A DNA stretch of 64,000 nucleotides from Dactylosporangium siamense (GCF_016862795.1 NZ_BONQ01000024.1:1-64000), one strand, 5' to 3'; positions 48,934 through 57,529 are shown, counted from the stretch's first letter. Notes: generated from the letters alone by a model not told the origin. Program-made: numbers and translations.

Positions 48934-49594
48934 CGCCCTGGACGAACACGGCGGCGGTGGCGCGCTGGACCAGGGCCAGGTCGGTCTGGGCGGCCAGGGC
49001 GTCACCGGTCGTCGCCGGGTCCGAACGTTCCACCGCCGCGAGGTCGAGGTTGAGGGCGGCGAGGGTCGCCTGGGTCAGCGGGCCGGCGTGGCTGCCGCTG
49101 GGGGTGCGGACCCCGCCGACCAGCACGACGACCGTCGCGGGGTTGCGGATCGCCGCGGCGACGGCGACGACCGGCGTCACCACGGTCAGGTCGGCCACCC
49201 CGTCGATCAGCTCCGCCAGCCGGACCGCCGCCCAGCCGCCCGCTATGCCGACCGCCATCCCGGGCATCACCAGCGCCGCGGCCTCTTCCGGCGCCAGCAC
49301 CGGCCGCGCCACGAAGACCTCGCCGGCGGGCGGCGCCGCAGCACCCCCCGCAGCGGGAACCGGCGCGTGGGTCACGGCGGTGCGCATCCTGACCGGGCCG
49401 CGCTCCGCCCGGGCGCGCACCACGACCGCACCCCCGTGCACCCGCTGGACCAGACCCTGGTCGGCGAGGGCGGACAGGTCGCGGCGGATCGTCGGGATGG
49501 ACACCTCGAACCGGTGGCTCAGCTCCCGCAGGCTGACGCCGCCCTGCGCCCGGGCGTCGGCGAGGATCTGGGCGCGGCGCAGATCGGTGAGCAC
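48905..49594 (-). CDS. DeoR-family transcriptional regulator with a truncated sensor domain
   Basis: The 229-residue product starts VLTDLRRAQILADARAQGG and has the DeoR helix-turn-helix (VSLRELSHRFEVSIPTIRRD) and a DeoRC sugar-phosphate-sensing domain. That domain stops early: after VVVLVGG the C-terminal third normally containing the ADSSK-type motif is absent, and the last ~30 bases overlap the convergent galactanase gene. GTG 49594 follows the GH42 stop by one base with GAGGAGGGG upstream, so it is the second gene of the GH42 operon. It may sense galactose-derived intermediates. Confidence 0.78.
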   Translation of the reverse strand: MLTDLRRAQILADARAQGGVSLRELSHRFEVSIPTIRRDLSALADQGLVQRVHGGAVVVRARAERGPVRMRTAVTHAPVPAAGGAAAPPAGEVFVARPVLAPEEAAALVMPGMAVGIAGGWAAVRLAELIDGVADLTVVTPVVAVAAAIRNPATVVVLVGGVRTPSGSHAGPLTQATLAALNLDLAAVERSDPATTGDALAAQTDLALVQRATAAVFVQGATGSRPRSG

Positions 49595-49595
49595 G

Positions 49596-51533
49596 TCACC
49601 CCTCCTCGACCACGGCGACGGCGCCGGCCTCGACGGTGACACCGTGCACGTCGACCGGGGTCGTGCCGTGGTTGATCGCGAACCGGAACGGTGGTCGGCG
49701 CACCAGCTCGACGGTGTCCGGCAGGTCTGGTCGCGCGTCCAGCCCGGCACCGTCGTACACCTGCCGCATCAGCCGCGCGAGATCCTCCTCGGCGAGGCGG
49801 GTGGAGACATACCAGGCGGTGCCGCGCCCGTGCGCGTGCCGGGTGACGGCGGGGCCGCCCGGCGCCGGTCCGTCGACGTAGCGCAGCACCGTCTCCGCGC
49901 CGGTGACGACGACGTCCTCGGCCCAGACGTCGCAGGTGGAGCCGTCGCTGAGCGCGACGCGTTCGCCGGCCCGCAGCGGCAGGAACTCCTCGACGGTGAG
50001 GCCGAGCAGGTCGCGCAGCGCGCCTGGATACGGGCCGTCGGGCACGGTGTCGTTGGCGTCGACCACGCCGGAGAAGTACGACACCAGCAGCGTCCCGCCG
50101 CCGGTCACGTAGGCGTCGAGGTTCTTCGCGGCGGCCTCGGTGGTCAGGTACAGCGTCGGCACCACCACCAGGCGGTAGCGGCCGAGGTCGGCCTCGGGGT
50201 GCACGAAGTCGACGGTCAGGTGGTCCCGCCACAGCTGCCCGTAGTAGGCCTCGACCCGCTCCCGGAACCGCAGGTCGACCGACGGTCGCCACTCCAGCTC
50301 CAGGGCCCACCACGACTCCCAGTCCCAGACGACGGCGACGTCGGCCGCGACCCGGGTGCCGCGCAGCGCGCCGAGCCCGGCCAGCCGCCCGCCGAGCTCG
50401 GTGACCTCGCGCCAGATCCGGGTGCCGGTGCCGCCCTGCGGCAGCATCGCCGAGTGGAACTTCTCCGCGCCGAAGCGCGAGGCCCGCCACTGGAAGAACA
50501 GCACCCCGTCGGCGCCGCGGGCCACGTGGGACAGGCTGTTGCGGGCCAGCTCGCCGGGGCGCTTGGCGATGTTGCGCGGCTGCCAGTTGACCGCCCCCGT
50601 CGAGTGCTCCATCAGCAGCCACGGCTCGCCGCCGGCGAGGCTGCGGGTGAGGTCGGCGCACATGGCCAGCTCGACGTGCCGGTCCTCGCGGGCGGCGTCC
50701 AGGTAGTGGTCGTTGGCGACGATGTCGACCTCGCCGGCCCACTTCCAGTAGTCCAGCCACTTGCAGTTGGCGATCATGAAGTTGGTCGTGATCGGTACGC
50801 CCGGCGAGTGCCGCCGGAGTGCGTCGCGCTCGCGCCGGTAGTTGGCCAGGTGCGTGTCGGAGCAGAAGCGCAGGTAGTCCAGCTGCTGGGCGGGGTTGAC
50901 CGCGGTCGGCGCGATCCGCGGCGGCTCGATCTGGGCCCAGTCGCCGTAGCGCTGCCCCCAGAACGTGGTGCCCCACGCCGCGTTGAGCGTCGCCAGGTCG
51001 CCGTGCCGGTCCCGCAGCCACTCCCGGAAGGCGGCCGCGCACGTGTCGCAGTAGCAGTGCGCGTTGACCCCGGCGAACTCGTTGTGCACGTGCCACAGCG
51101 CGACGGCCGGGTGCGCGCCGTACCGCCGGCCGAGCTGCTCGGCGACGGCGGCGGAGGCCCGGGCGTAGTCCGGCGAGCTGGGGCAGAAGCTCTGCCGGCC
51201 GCCCTGGCCGAGGACGTGCCCGGCGCGGTCGACCAGCCGGGCGCCGGGGTGGCGGTGCGCGAACCAGGGCGGCGGCGCCGCCGTCGGCGTGGCCAGGTCG
51301 ACCCGGATCCCGTTGCCGTGCAACAGGTCGAGGGCGCGGTCGAGCCACTCGAACGTGTAGCGGCCTTCGTCGGGCTCGATCAGCGCCCAGCTGAAGATGC
51401 CGATGCTGACGAGGTTGACGCCGGCGACCCGCATGAGCTCGACGTCCTGCGCCCAGATCTCCTCGGGCCACTGCTCCGGGGCGTAGTCACCGCCGTACGC
51501 GATCGCGTCCAGCCCTCGTGGATACGGCCCCAT
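49596..51533 (-). CDS. GH42 beta-galactosidase
   Basis: The 645-residue enzyme releases galactose from beta-galactosides. The acid/base is E152 in HVHNEFAG and the nucleophile E309 in LLMEHSTGA; zinc-binding cysteines C117, C160, C162 and C165 (CYCDTC) are of the GH42 pattern. Domains in order: TIM barrel (~1-385), trimerisation domain, and small C-terminal beta domain. No signal peptide, so it acts in the cytoplasm on galacto-oligosaccharides taken up by the importer. ATG 51533 has GGGAG 8 nt upstream; an operator lies in its promoter. Confidence 0.93.
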   Translation of the reverse strand: MGPYPRGLDAIAYGGDYAPEQWPEEIWAQDVELMRVAGVNLVSIGIFSWALIEPDEGRYTFEWLDRALDLLHGNGIRVDLATPTAAPPPWFAHRHPGARLVDRAGHVLGQGGRQSFCPSSPDYARASAAVAEQLGRRYGAHPAVALWHVHNEFAGVNAHCYCDTCAAAFREWLRDRHGDLATLNAAWGTTFWGQRYGDWAQIEPPRIAPTAVNPAQQLDYLRFCSDTHLANYRRERDALRRHSPGVPITTNFMIANCKWLDYWKWAGEVDIVANDHYLDAAREDRHVELAMCADLTRSLAGGEPWLLMEHSTGAVNWQPRNIAKRPGELARNSLSHVARGADGVLFFQWRASRFGAEKFHSAMLPQGGTGTRIWREVTELGGRLAGLGALRGTRVAADVAVVWDWESWWALELEWRPSVDLRFRERVEAYYGQLWRDHLTVDFVHPEADLGRYRLVVVPTLYLTTEAAAKNLDAYVTGGGTLLVSYFSGVVDANDTVPDGPYPGALRDLLGLTVEEFLPLRAGERVALSDGSTCDVWAEDVVVTGAETVLRYVDGPAPGGPAVTRHAHGRGTAWYVSTRLAEEDLARLMRQVYDGAGLDARPDLPDTVELVRRPPFRFAINHGTTPVDVHGVTVEAGAVAVVEEG

Positions 51534-51553
51534 CTCGTGCTCCCTACCGCTTA

Positions 51554-51569
51554 CCGTGAACGTTCCCAG
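51554..51569. promoter_or_regulatory. Galactan-locus operator 3 (GH42 promoter)
   Basis: CCGTGAACGTTCCCAG followed by AATCAG, 21 bp upstream of the GH42 start on the minus strand, with GATACT at 51579-51574 as a likely -10 box. It matches operator 1. Confidence 0.7.
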
Positions 51570-51617
51570 AATCAGTATCGCATGTTCTACCCGTTCAATT
51601 CGGGGATGCGCAACGTC

Positions 51618-51660
51618 TTGACACCGTGCAGGACCGAGCCAAAACTGGGAGCGCTCACGG
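51618..51660 (+). promoter_or_regulatory. Sugar-importer promoter with overlapping operator 4
   Basis: TTGACA at 51618-51623 is followed 21 bp later by the operator CTGGGAGCGCTCACGG (51645-51660), overlapping the expected transcription start. It mirrors the galactanase promoter almost exactly. Confidence 0.72.
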
Positions 51661-51709
51661 TCGTTCACCCCCGTCTTCCCCCGACGACGATCGCTTAGTT
51701 GGAGACCTC

Positions 51710-53011
51710 ATGAAGCCGAAGTTCCGCGCACTCCTGCTCGCGGCCACGGCCGGCACCCTCCTGCTCTCCTCCGCCTCCGCCTGCGGCTCCGGTGACGCCG
51801 CCGAGACCGGCGGCAAGGTCGAGCTGACCTTCTGGTCCTGGGTGCCCGGCATCGACAAGGTCGTGGCGCAGTGGAACACCGCCCACCCCGACATCCACGT
51901 CACCGTCAGCAAGCAGGCGCAGGGCGACGAGGAGGTCACGAAGGTCCTCACCGCCCACAAGGCCGGCAACCCGCCGGACCTCTTCCAGGCCGAGTACCAG
52001 GCGCTGCCGACCCTGGTCAGCAACGGTGCCGCGGCCGACCTCACCAAGCACGCCGGCGACGCCAAATCGAAGTTCGCGCCCGGCGTGTGGAGCACGATCA
52101 CGCTCGGCACCGACGCGGTCTACGCGATCCCGCAGGACTCCGGGCCGATGATGCTGTACTACCGCGCCGACCTGTTCAAAGACCTCGGCCTGCAGGTCCC
52201 CACGACCTGGGACGAGTTCGCGCAGGTCGCCAAGCAGGTGAAGCAGAAGGACCCGAAGCGCCGCCTGACCACGTTCTCCGCCGGTGACCCCGGCTGGTTC
52301 GCCGGCCTCGCCCAGCAGGCCGGCGCCCAGTGGTTCGGCGTCAGCGGCGACACCTGGTCGGTGCACGTCGACGACCCGGCGACCAGGAAGCTCGCCGACT
52401 ACTGGAGCGGCCTCGTCGCCGCGGGTGACGTCGACAGCCAGCCGATGTACACCCCCGAATGGAACAAGGCACTCAACGACGGCACCCTGATCGCCTGGCC
52501 GAGCGCGGTCTGGGGCCCGGGCGTCCTGGCCGGCAACGCACCCGACACGGCGGGCAAGTGGGCCATCGCCGAGCTGCCGCAGTGGACCGCCGGCGAGCAC
52601 AAGACCGGCAGCTGGGGCGGCTCGTCCACCGCCGTGGCCGCGAAGAGCAAGCACATCGCGCAGGCCACCCAGTTCGCCGTGTGGCTCAACACCGACCCGG
52701 CCGCCGTCACCGGCCTGATCACCGAGGGCGGCATCTACCCGGCCGCGACCGCCGCGCAGTCCGGCGGGGCCCTCGCCAAGCCGCCGGCGTTCTTCAGCAA
52801 CCAGCCCGAGTTCTACACCCTCGCCCAGCAGTTCGCGGGCACCGCCGCCGGCGTCACGTGGGGCCCGAACGTGAACGTCACCTACGCCACGTACAAGGAC
52901 GCCTTCGCCAAGGCCATTACCGGTAGGACCGCCTTCGGTCCGGCCGTGGACCAGATGCAGAAGGCCACCGTCGACGACCTGAAGAAGAACGGCTTCAAGG
53001 TCTCGGGATGA
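51710..53011 (+). CDS. Sugar ABC transporter substrate-binding lipoprotein
   Basis: The 433-residue product has a signal peptide ending at a lipobox-like SASAC (C25), and a family-1 solute-binding fold (ELTFWSWVPGIDKVV, then DLFQAEYQALP). It would capture galacto-oligosaccharides released by the galactanase, an inference from context. ATG 51710 has TTGGAGA upstream. It is the first gene of a four-gene operon with two permeases and a LacI gene; no ATPase gene is present, as usual for actinobacterial importers that share MsiK. Confidence 0.9.
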   Translation: MKPKFRALLLAATAGTLLLSSASACGSGDAAETGGKVELTFWSWVPGIDKVVAQWNTAHPDIHVTVSKQAQGDEEVTKVLTAHKAGNPPDLFQAEYQALPTLVSNGAAADLTKHAGDAKSKFAPGVWSTITLGTDAVYAIPQDSGPMMLYYRADLFKDLGLQVPTTWDEFAQVAKQVKQKDPKRRLTTFSAGDPGWFAGLAQQAGAQWFGVSGDTWSVHVDDPATRKLADYWSGLVAAGDVDSQPMYTPEWNKALNDGTLIAWPSAVWGPGVLAGNAPDTAGKWAIAELPQWTAGEHKTGSWGGSSTAVAAKSKHIAQATQFAVWLNTDPAAVTGLITEGGIYPAATAAQSGGALAKPPAFFSNQPEFYTLAQQFAGTAAGVTWGPNVNVTYATYKDAFAKAITGRTAFGPAVDQMQKATVDDLKKNGFKVSG

Positions 53012-53925
53012 CACGACGTCCGACGCGTACGGCGCCCGCCCGGGTGCCGTACGCCTTCCTCAGCCCGGCCATCGTGCTCTTCGCCGTCTTCATGGTCGTG
53101 CCCATCGGCTACACCGTCTACCTGTCGCTGCGCCGGGCGAAGGTGACCGGGCTGGGGCTCGGCGCCGCCGCCCGCAGCGAGTCCTTCGCCGGCCTGGCGA
53201 ACTACCGGGCCGTGCTGGACGACGACGAGTTCTGGCGCAGCGCGGTGCGGGTGCTCATCTACGGCGGGCTGCTCGTGCCGACGATGCTCGGCCTCGCGCT
53301 GCTCTTCGCGCTGCTGCTGGACCTGCCCCGGGCCCGGGCCCGGCGGTTCTCCCGGATCGCGATCTTCCTGCCCTACGCGGTGCCGGCCGTCATCGCCAGC
53401 CTCATGTGGGGGTTCATCTACCTGCCGTCGGTCGGCCCCGGCCAGTGGCTGCTGGTCCAGGCGGGCGGCGACCCGGTGAACCTGCTCGGCCCCACCAGCA
53501 TCTACTTTTCCATCGCGAACATCGCCGTGTGGGGCGGCACCGGGTTCAACATGATCGTGATCTACACCGCGCTGCGGGCGGTGCCGACCGAGATGTACGA
53601 GGCCGCCCGCCTCGACGGCGCCACCGAGGCGCAGATCGCCTGGCGGATCAAGATCCCGATGTTGATGCCCGCGCTGATCATGACCTTCGTCTTCTCGCTC
53701 ATCGCCACCCTCCAGGTGTTCAGCGAGCCGACGACGCTGCGCCCGCTGACGAACGCCCTCCCGTCGAACTGGACCCCGCTGATGAAGATCTACCAGGATG
53801 CCTTCGCCCGCGACGACATCCACTCGGCGGCCGCCGCCTCGGTCGTGCTCGCCCTGGTCACGCTGGTGTTCTCGTTCGGCTTCCTGCAACTGGTGCAGCG
53901 CCGCGCGTTCGGATCCGAGCAGTGA
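53008..53925 (+). CDS. Sugar ABC transporter permease (MalF type)
   Basis: The 305-residue product has six helices and the ABC-permease EAA loop in YEAARLDGATEAQIAWRIKIP. The starting ATG overlaps the binding-protein stop (ATGA). It pairs with the following permease to form the membrane channel. Confidence 0.92.
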   Translation: MTRRPTRTAPARVPYAFLSPAIVLFAVFMVVPIGYTVYLSLRRAKVTGLGLGAAARSESFAGLANYRAVLDDDEFWRSAVRVLIYGGLLVPTMLGLALLFALLLDLPRARARRFSRIAIFLPYAVPAVIASLMWGFIYLPSVGPGQWLLVQAGGDPVNLLGPTSIYFSIANIAVWGGTGFNMIVIYTALRAVPTEMYEAARLDGATEAQIAWRIKIPMLMPALIMTFVFSLIATLQVFSEPTTLRPLTNALPSNWTPLMKIYQDAFARDDIHSAAAASVVLALVTLVFSFGFLQLVQRRAFGSEQ

Positions 53926-54755
53926 AGCCGCGCTTCTTCACACTGCCGACGGCGGTGCTGCTGATCGGGGCGCTCTACTGCCTGCTGCCGATCGTGTGGG
54001 TGGTCACCGCCGCGTCGAAGACCAACGCGGAGCTGTTCCACAGCTTCACCCTCGCCCCCGGCACCGCGCTGCTGGACAACATCGGCGAGCTGTCGAGCTA
54101 CCAGTCCGGCATGTACTGGCGGTGGATCCTCAACACGGCCCTCTACGCCGGCGTGGGGGCGCTGCTGTCGACCGCGGTGTCCGGGCTCACCGGGTACACC
54201 CTCGCCAAGTACCGCTTCCCGGGCCGCTCGGTGGTCTTCAACGTCCTGCTCGCCGGGGTCCTCGTGCCGGCCGTGGTCCTGGCGATCCCGCAGTATCTGC
54301 TGCTGGCGAAGTTCCAGCTCACCGACAGCTACCTGTCGGTGCTGCTGCCGAGCGTGCTGAGCCCCTACGGCATCTACCTCGCCCGGATCTACGCGGCCGC
54401 CGCGGTGCCCGACTCGCTCATCGAGGCGGCCCGCGCCGACGGCGCCGGCGAACTGCGGATCTTCGCCAGCATCGCGGCCCCGTCGATGGTCCCCGGACTG
54501 GTCACCGTGTTCCTGTTCCAGTTCGTCGCGATCTGGAACAACTTCCTGCTGCCGTTCATCATGCTCACCTCCGACGACCGGTTCCCCGTCACCGTCGGGC
54601 TCTACACGATGCTCAACCAGGGCAACACCACGCCCGCGCTCTACACCCTGGTCGTCACCGGGGCGCTGCTGTCGATCCTGCCGCTGGTCGTGCTCTTCCT
54701 GACGCTGCAGCGGTACTGGCGGGTCGACCTGCTGTCCGGAGCGGTCAAGGGCTAG
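53922..54755 (+). CDS. Sugar ABC transporter permease (MalG type)
   Basis: The 277-residue product has six helices and an EAA loop (LIEAARADGAGELRIFASIA). GTG start overlaps the previous stop (GTGA). An ATP-binding subunit must be encoded elsewhere. Confidence 0.92.
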   Translation: MKPRFFTLPTAVLLIGALYCLLPIVWVVTAASKTNAELFHSFTLAPGTALLDNIGELSSYQSGMYWRWILNTALYAGVGALLSTAVSGLTGYTLAKYRFPGRSVVFNVLLAGVLVPAVVLAIPQYLLLAKFQLTDSYLSVLLPSVLSPYGIYLARIYAAAAVPDSLIEAARADGAGELRIFASIAAPSMVPGLVTVFLFQFVAIWNNFLLPFIMLTSDDRFPVTVGLYTMLNQGNTTPALYTLVVTGALLSILPLVVLFLTLQRYWRVDLLSGAVKG

Positions 54756-54775
54756 CGCTGGTGCACAATGTCGTC

Positions 54776-55792
54776 GTGCCCGAACCGCGTCGCCGCCCCG
54801 CCCGCCGTCCCACCATCAACGATGTGGCGGCGGCGGCCGGGGTGTCCAGGGGCACCGTCTCCCGCGTCCTCAACGGCGGCCGCGACGTCAGCGACGCCGC
54901 CCAGGAGGCGGTCGAGAAGGCCATGCGCAAGACCGGCTACGTCGTGAACCAGCACGCCCGCAGCCTCGTCACGCAGCGCTCGCAGTCGGTCGCGTTCATC
55001 CTGTCCGAGCCGCAGGACCGGCTCTTCGAGGACCCCAACTTCAACGTCCTGCTGCACGGCTGCACCCAGGCCCTCGCGAAGCACGACATCACCCTGCTGC
55101 TGACCCTCGCCAGCAGCCTCGAGGACCGCAAGCGCCTCGGCCGCTACCTGACCGGCGGCCACGTCGACGGCGCCCTGCTCGTCTCCACCCACAGCGGCAA
55201 CCCGCTCATCCCGGAGCTGCTCAGCCGCGGCCTGCCGGTCGTCGCGTGCGGCAAGCCCCTCGGCTACGAGCGGCAGGCCGCCTACGTCGCCGCCGACGAC
55301 CGCGACGGCGCCCGGCAGATGGTCGAATACCTGCGCTCCACCGGCCGCCGCCGGATCGCCACGATCACCGGCCCCCTCGACACCCCCGGCGGCATCGAAC
55401 GCCTCGCCGGCTACCGCGAGGCGCTCGGCGACTCCGACCCGGCCCTGATCGCCCACGGCGACTACACCCGCGCCGGCGGCGAGGCCGCGATGCGCCGCCT
55501 CCTCTCGCAGACCCCGGACCTGGACGCGGTCTTCGTCGCCTCGGATCTCATGGCCGCCGGCGCCATCACCGTGCTGCAACTCGCGGGCAAGCGCATCCCC
55601 GAGGACGTCGCGGTCGGCGGCTTCGACGACAGTCAGGTCGCCCTGACGACCCAGCCGCCGTTGACGACGGTGCGCCAGTCGTACCCCCGCATCAGCGCCG
55701 AAATGGTCCGGCTGCTGCTGAGTCTCATCGACGGGGAGAGCCCCGCCGCCGTCATCGTCCCCACCGAACTGGTCGTCCGGGAGTCGGCCTAA
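54776..55792 (+). CDS. LacI-family regulator of the galactan locus
   Basis: The 338-residue regulator has a LacI helix-turn-helix and hinge (TINDVAAAAGVSRGTVSRVL) and a periplasmic-binding-like effector domain. It ends the importer operon. I infer that it binds the four palindromic operators at the galactanase and GH42/importer promoters; the CG-centred GAGCGCTC core is typical of LacI sites. GTG 54776 gives the usual N-terminus, but GTG 54761 in the same frame is possible; neither has a clear Shine-Dalgarno. Its stop overlaps the end of a convergent gene by 4 bp. Confidence 0.9.
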   Translation: MPEPRRRPARRPTINDVAAAAGVSRGTVSRVLNGGRDVSDAAQEAVEKAMRKTGYVVNQHARSLVTQRSQSVAFILSEPQDRLFEDPNFNVLLHGCTQALAKHDITLLLTLASSLEDRKRLGRYLTGGHVDGALLVSTHSGNPLIPELLSRGLPVVACGKPLGYERQAAYVAADDRDGARQMVEYLRSTGRRRIATITGPLDTPGGIERLAGYREALGDSDPALIAHGDYTRAGGEAAMRRLLSQTPDLDAVFVASDLMAAGAITVLQLAGKRIPEDVAVGGFDDSQVALTTQPPLTTVRQSYPRISAEMVRLLLSLIDGESPAAVIVPTELVVRESA

Positions 55793-56181
55793 CGCTCCAG
55801 GATGTCCCGCAGGGCGTTGAGGTCGGCCTGGACCGCGCCACAGTCCCGCTCGAACTCCTCGTCGGTCATCTCCGGCTGCCGTCGCACACTGAACACGACC
55901 TCGCTGCCGTCACCGTCGACCGTCACCCGCATCGGGTTGTAGAACGTCTGCCCCGACGGCACCGTCACGTGGTGATCCATGACACCGAACGGATTCTCCG
56001 GCGCCCAGTCCAGCAGGATCCGCCCCATGTCCGACTCGGCGACCCATTGTCCGTCGACCTGCTCGACGGACTTCAACAACCCCGGCGCCCACGCCGGCAG
56101 GTTCCTCGGATCCGACGCATAGGCGTAAACCTCCGCCGCCGACCGATCGATGTGCGTGCTGACATGCCGCGACTCCGTCAT
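55789..56181 (-). CDS. SRPBCC-family protein
   Basis: The 130-residue protein has the START/Bet v1-like polyketide cyclase fold: an N-terminal strand with HVSTHIDRSAAEVYAYASDP, then WAPGLLKSV and a long C-terminal helix. Members bind hydrophobic ligands. Function unknown. It is convergent with, and overlaps by 4 bp, the LacI gene. Confidence 0.8.
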   Translation of the reverse strand: MTESRHVSTHIDRSAAEVYAYASDPRNLPAWAPGLLKSVEQVDGQWVAESDMGRILLDWAPENPFGVMDHHVTVPSGQTFYNPMRVTVDGDGSEVVFSVRRQPEMTDEEFERDCGAVQADLNALRDILER

Positions 56182-56243
56182 ACCCCCGATCCTGCCCCGT
56201 CACCGCCTCCTCCGCGACCCGCCGCGGCCTGTCCACGGTGCCC

Positions 56244-56275
56244 GGGCCGGGACGCCCCGCGGGGCGTCCCGGCCC
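56244..56275 (-). terminator. Terminator of the secreted M15-like gene
   Basis: A perfect 15-bp stem (GGGCCGGGACGCCCC / GGGGCGTCCCGGCCC) with a two-base gap, adjacent to the minus-strand stop codon. Effective loop size would need opening of the innermost pairs. Confidence 0.75.
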
Positions 56276-56288
56276 TCGTGCCTGAGGG

Positions 56289-56789
56289 TCAGCAGCCGCA
56301 GGTGTAGTAGAGGATGTCCCAGTGGTTGCCCTCGTCGGTGTAGAGGTTGCCCGAGGCGGCCTGGTACTGGTAACCCCACCCGGGGATGTATCCGACGTAG
56401 GCGTAGTGCCCGGTGATGTAGCCGTTGACGCACGAGGTCTTCTGGATGTCGAGCTTGTAGCCGTTCCAGTGGCTGTACGTGCCACCGGCGTGACCGGTTT
56501 CCGTGCCGGCGGTGATGGTGACGGCGCAGCCGCTGGCCCGCTTGAACGTGATGATGCCGGTGATCGTGGCCTGCCGAATGCCCTCGAACGAGGTGCAGGT
56601 GGCGTTGTTGCGGTCGCTGCAGTTGCCGCTGGAGGTCCAGCTGATCCCAGCGGCACGCAACTGCGAGGCAGCGCTGGAGTGACTGACAGCGAACGCGGGC
56701 GTCCCGAAACCGAGGACGATCGCGATCGCACCAAAGCTGGCGAGCAACACAGTGAGCACGCGGCGCCCGGCGCGCAGGGTCATAGGCAT
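56289..56789 (-). CDS. Secreted protein with M15/DD-peptidase-like zinc motif
   Basis: The 166-residue product has a signal peptide (VLTVLLASFGAIAIVLGFG, cleavage near AFA). The mature part contains GHAGGTYSHWNGYKLDI and later GNHWDI. H107, D114 (HxxGxxxD spacing) and H156 match the zinc ligands of peptidase M15 enzymes, which cut D-Ala or L-Ala-D-Glu bonds in cell wall. Paired cysteines support an extracellular location. Activity is an inference. ATG 56789 has AGGAG 9 nt upstream. Confidence 0.65.
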   Translation of the reverse strand: MPMTLRAGRRVLTVLLASFGAIAIVLGFGTPAFAVSHSSAASQLRAAGISWTSSGNCSDRNNATCTSFEGIRQATITGIITFKRASGCAVTITAGTETGHAGGTYSHWNGYKLDIQKTSCVNGYITGHYAYVGYIPGWGYQYQAASGNLYTDEGNHWDILYYTCGC

Positions 56790-57037
56790 GGGGCATCTCC
56801 TGATTCGCAGCAGAGGGGTAACTTTCTTGCGAAGCGGAGGCCGGCCAGTGCAATTTTTACCATAGGCAGACATCGATGCCAAGCCGACCGCCCGGCACAT
56901 CACGACCCGTAGCCGCACCCGGCTACCTGAACCAGATGCGGATTCGCGATCGCCCAGCCGGCTGGCCGGATGGAGTCACAGCGCCTTTCCAACGAAGAGC
57001 GCCCCGGACGCGGTTGAGGGGGTGTGGGTGGAGCGCA

Positions 57038-57054
57038 GCTCCCCCACGGGGAGC
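57038..57054. repeat. Palindrome-rich intergenic motif
   Basis: GCTCCCC-CAC-GGGGAGC forms a 7-bp hairpin, and the overlapping GGAGC-GCA-GCTCC (57029-57041) an alternative one. The following run of GCGAAGGCGAAGCC-type words resembles a REP-like element. No gene lies in 56790-57102. Confidence 0.45.
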
Positions 57055-57102
57055 GAAGGCGAAGCCAAGCGCGAAGAACGCGGAGAACCCCCGGACGCAA
57101 GA

Positions 57103-57126
57103 GGCCCCCGCCGCGAAGCAGGGGCC
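57103..57126 (-). terminator. Hairpin downstream of the tRNA remnant
   Basis: GGCCCC / GGGGCC arms with a 12-nt centre, 12 nt beyond the 3' end of the tRNA fragment on its strand. It probably was the tRNA gene's terminator. Confidence 0.6.
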
Positions 57127-57137
57127 ACCAAGGGTTG

Positions 57138-57170
57138 TAGCGGGGACAGGATTTGAACCTGCGACCTCTG
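57138..57170 (-). tRNA. 3' remnant of initiator tRNA-fMet (attachment-site scar)
   Basis: On the minus strand, CAGAGGTCGCAGG, the T loop TTCAAAT and CCTGTCCCCGCTA form the variable region, T arm and acceptor 3' strand of a tRNA. These match the 3' half of actinobacterial initiator tRNA-fMet as I recall it. No 5' acceptor (GCGGGG), D arm or CAT anticodon lies at the expected 57190-57215. The truncated tRNA marks a typical integration site, with the intact gene expected at the far end of the island. Confidence 0.7.
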
Positions 57171-57480
57171 CGTCTCGTGATGCCTCGTGGTGGGACCTCT
57201 GCCCGGATCTTGCCCAGACGGAATGATCTGCGTGGAGGCCGCGCAGGATCAAGATCCGATTGATGCACACCCAACTTCAGCTACTCACCGTAACGGAGCT
57301 TCTTGCCTGTCGAGAGTCTCCGTCAGTCGCGCACTGGACATGGAACCTCTGTGGACTTGCGGTCGGCCGGGTGGACGGCTGTTCGAGGCGCCAGAGTCGT
57401 CGCCGGCCACCCCGCCGCTCGCGGCAGTCAACAAGGCCGACCCAGTGCCTCGTTTGCGACGTGGCGCGACCCAGCAGTAA
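57171..57480. other. Non-coding region at the island's left end
   Basis: No gene with convincing codon bias was found. The only frames here cross the tRNA remnant or contain frequent stops. It may hold the element's att arm sites. Confidence 0.5.
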
Positions 57481-57529
57481 TCCTGGCATTCTCTGGCATT
57501 CTCTGGCGTTTTCTAACGCTCGACGTTAG
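57481..57529 (+). promoter_or_regulatory. 10-bp tandem repeats plus palindrome before the RHH gene
   Basis: Three 10-bp units (TCCTGGCATT, CTCTGGCATT, CTCTGGCGTT) at 57481-57510 are followed by CTAACG-CTCGA-CGTTAG (57513-57529), a 17-bp palindrome. The palindrome lies 9 bp before the ATG and is a likely autoregulatory operator for the ribbon-helix-helix product. Confidence 0.65.

Noticed and set aside
57171-57215. A possible complete tRNA including the 57138-57170 segment
   Set aside because: No matching 5' acceptor strand, D arm or anticodon stem can be formed in the adjacent sequence.
56876-57226. A plus-strand frame containing AGTGFEPATS
   Set aside because: This phrase is the well-known false translation across a reversed tRNA T arm; the frame crosses the tRNA remnant and has no ribosome-binding site.
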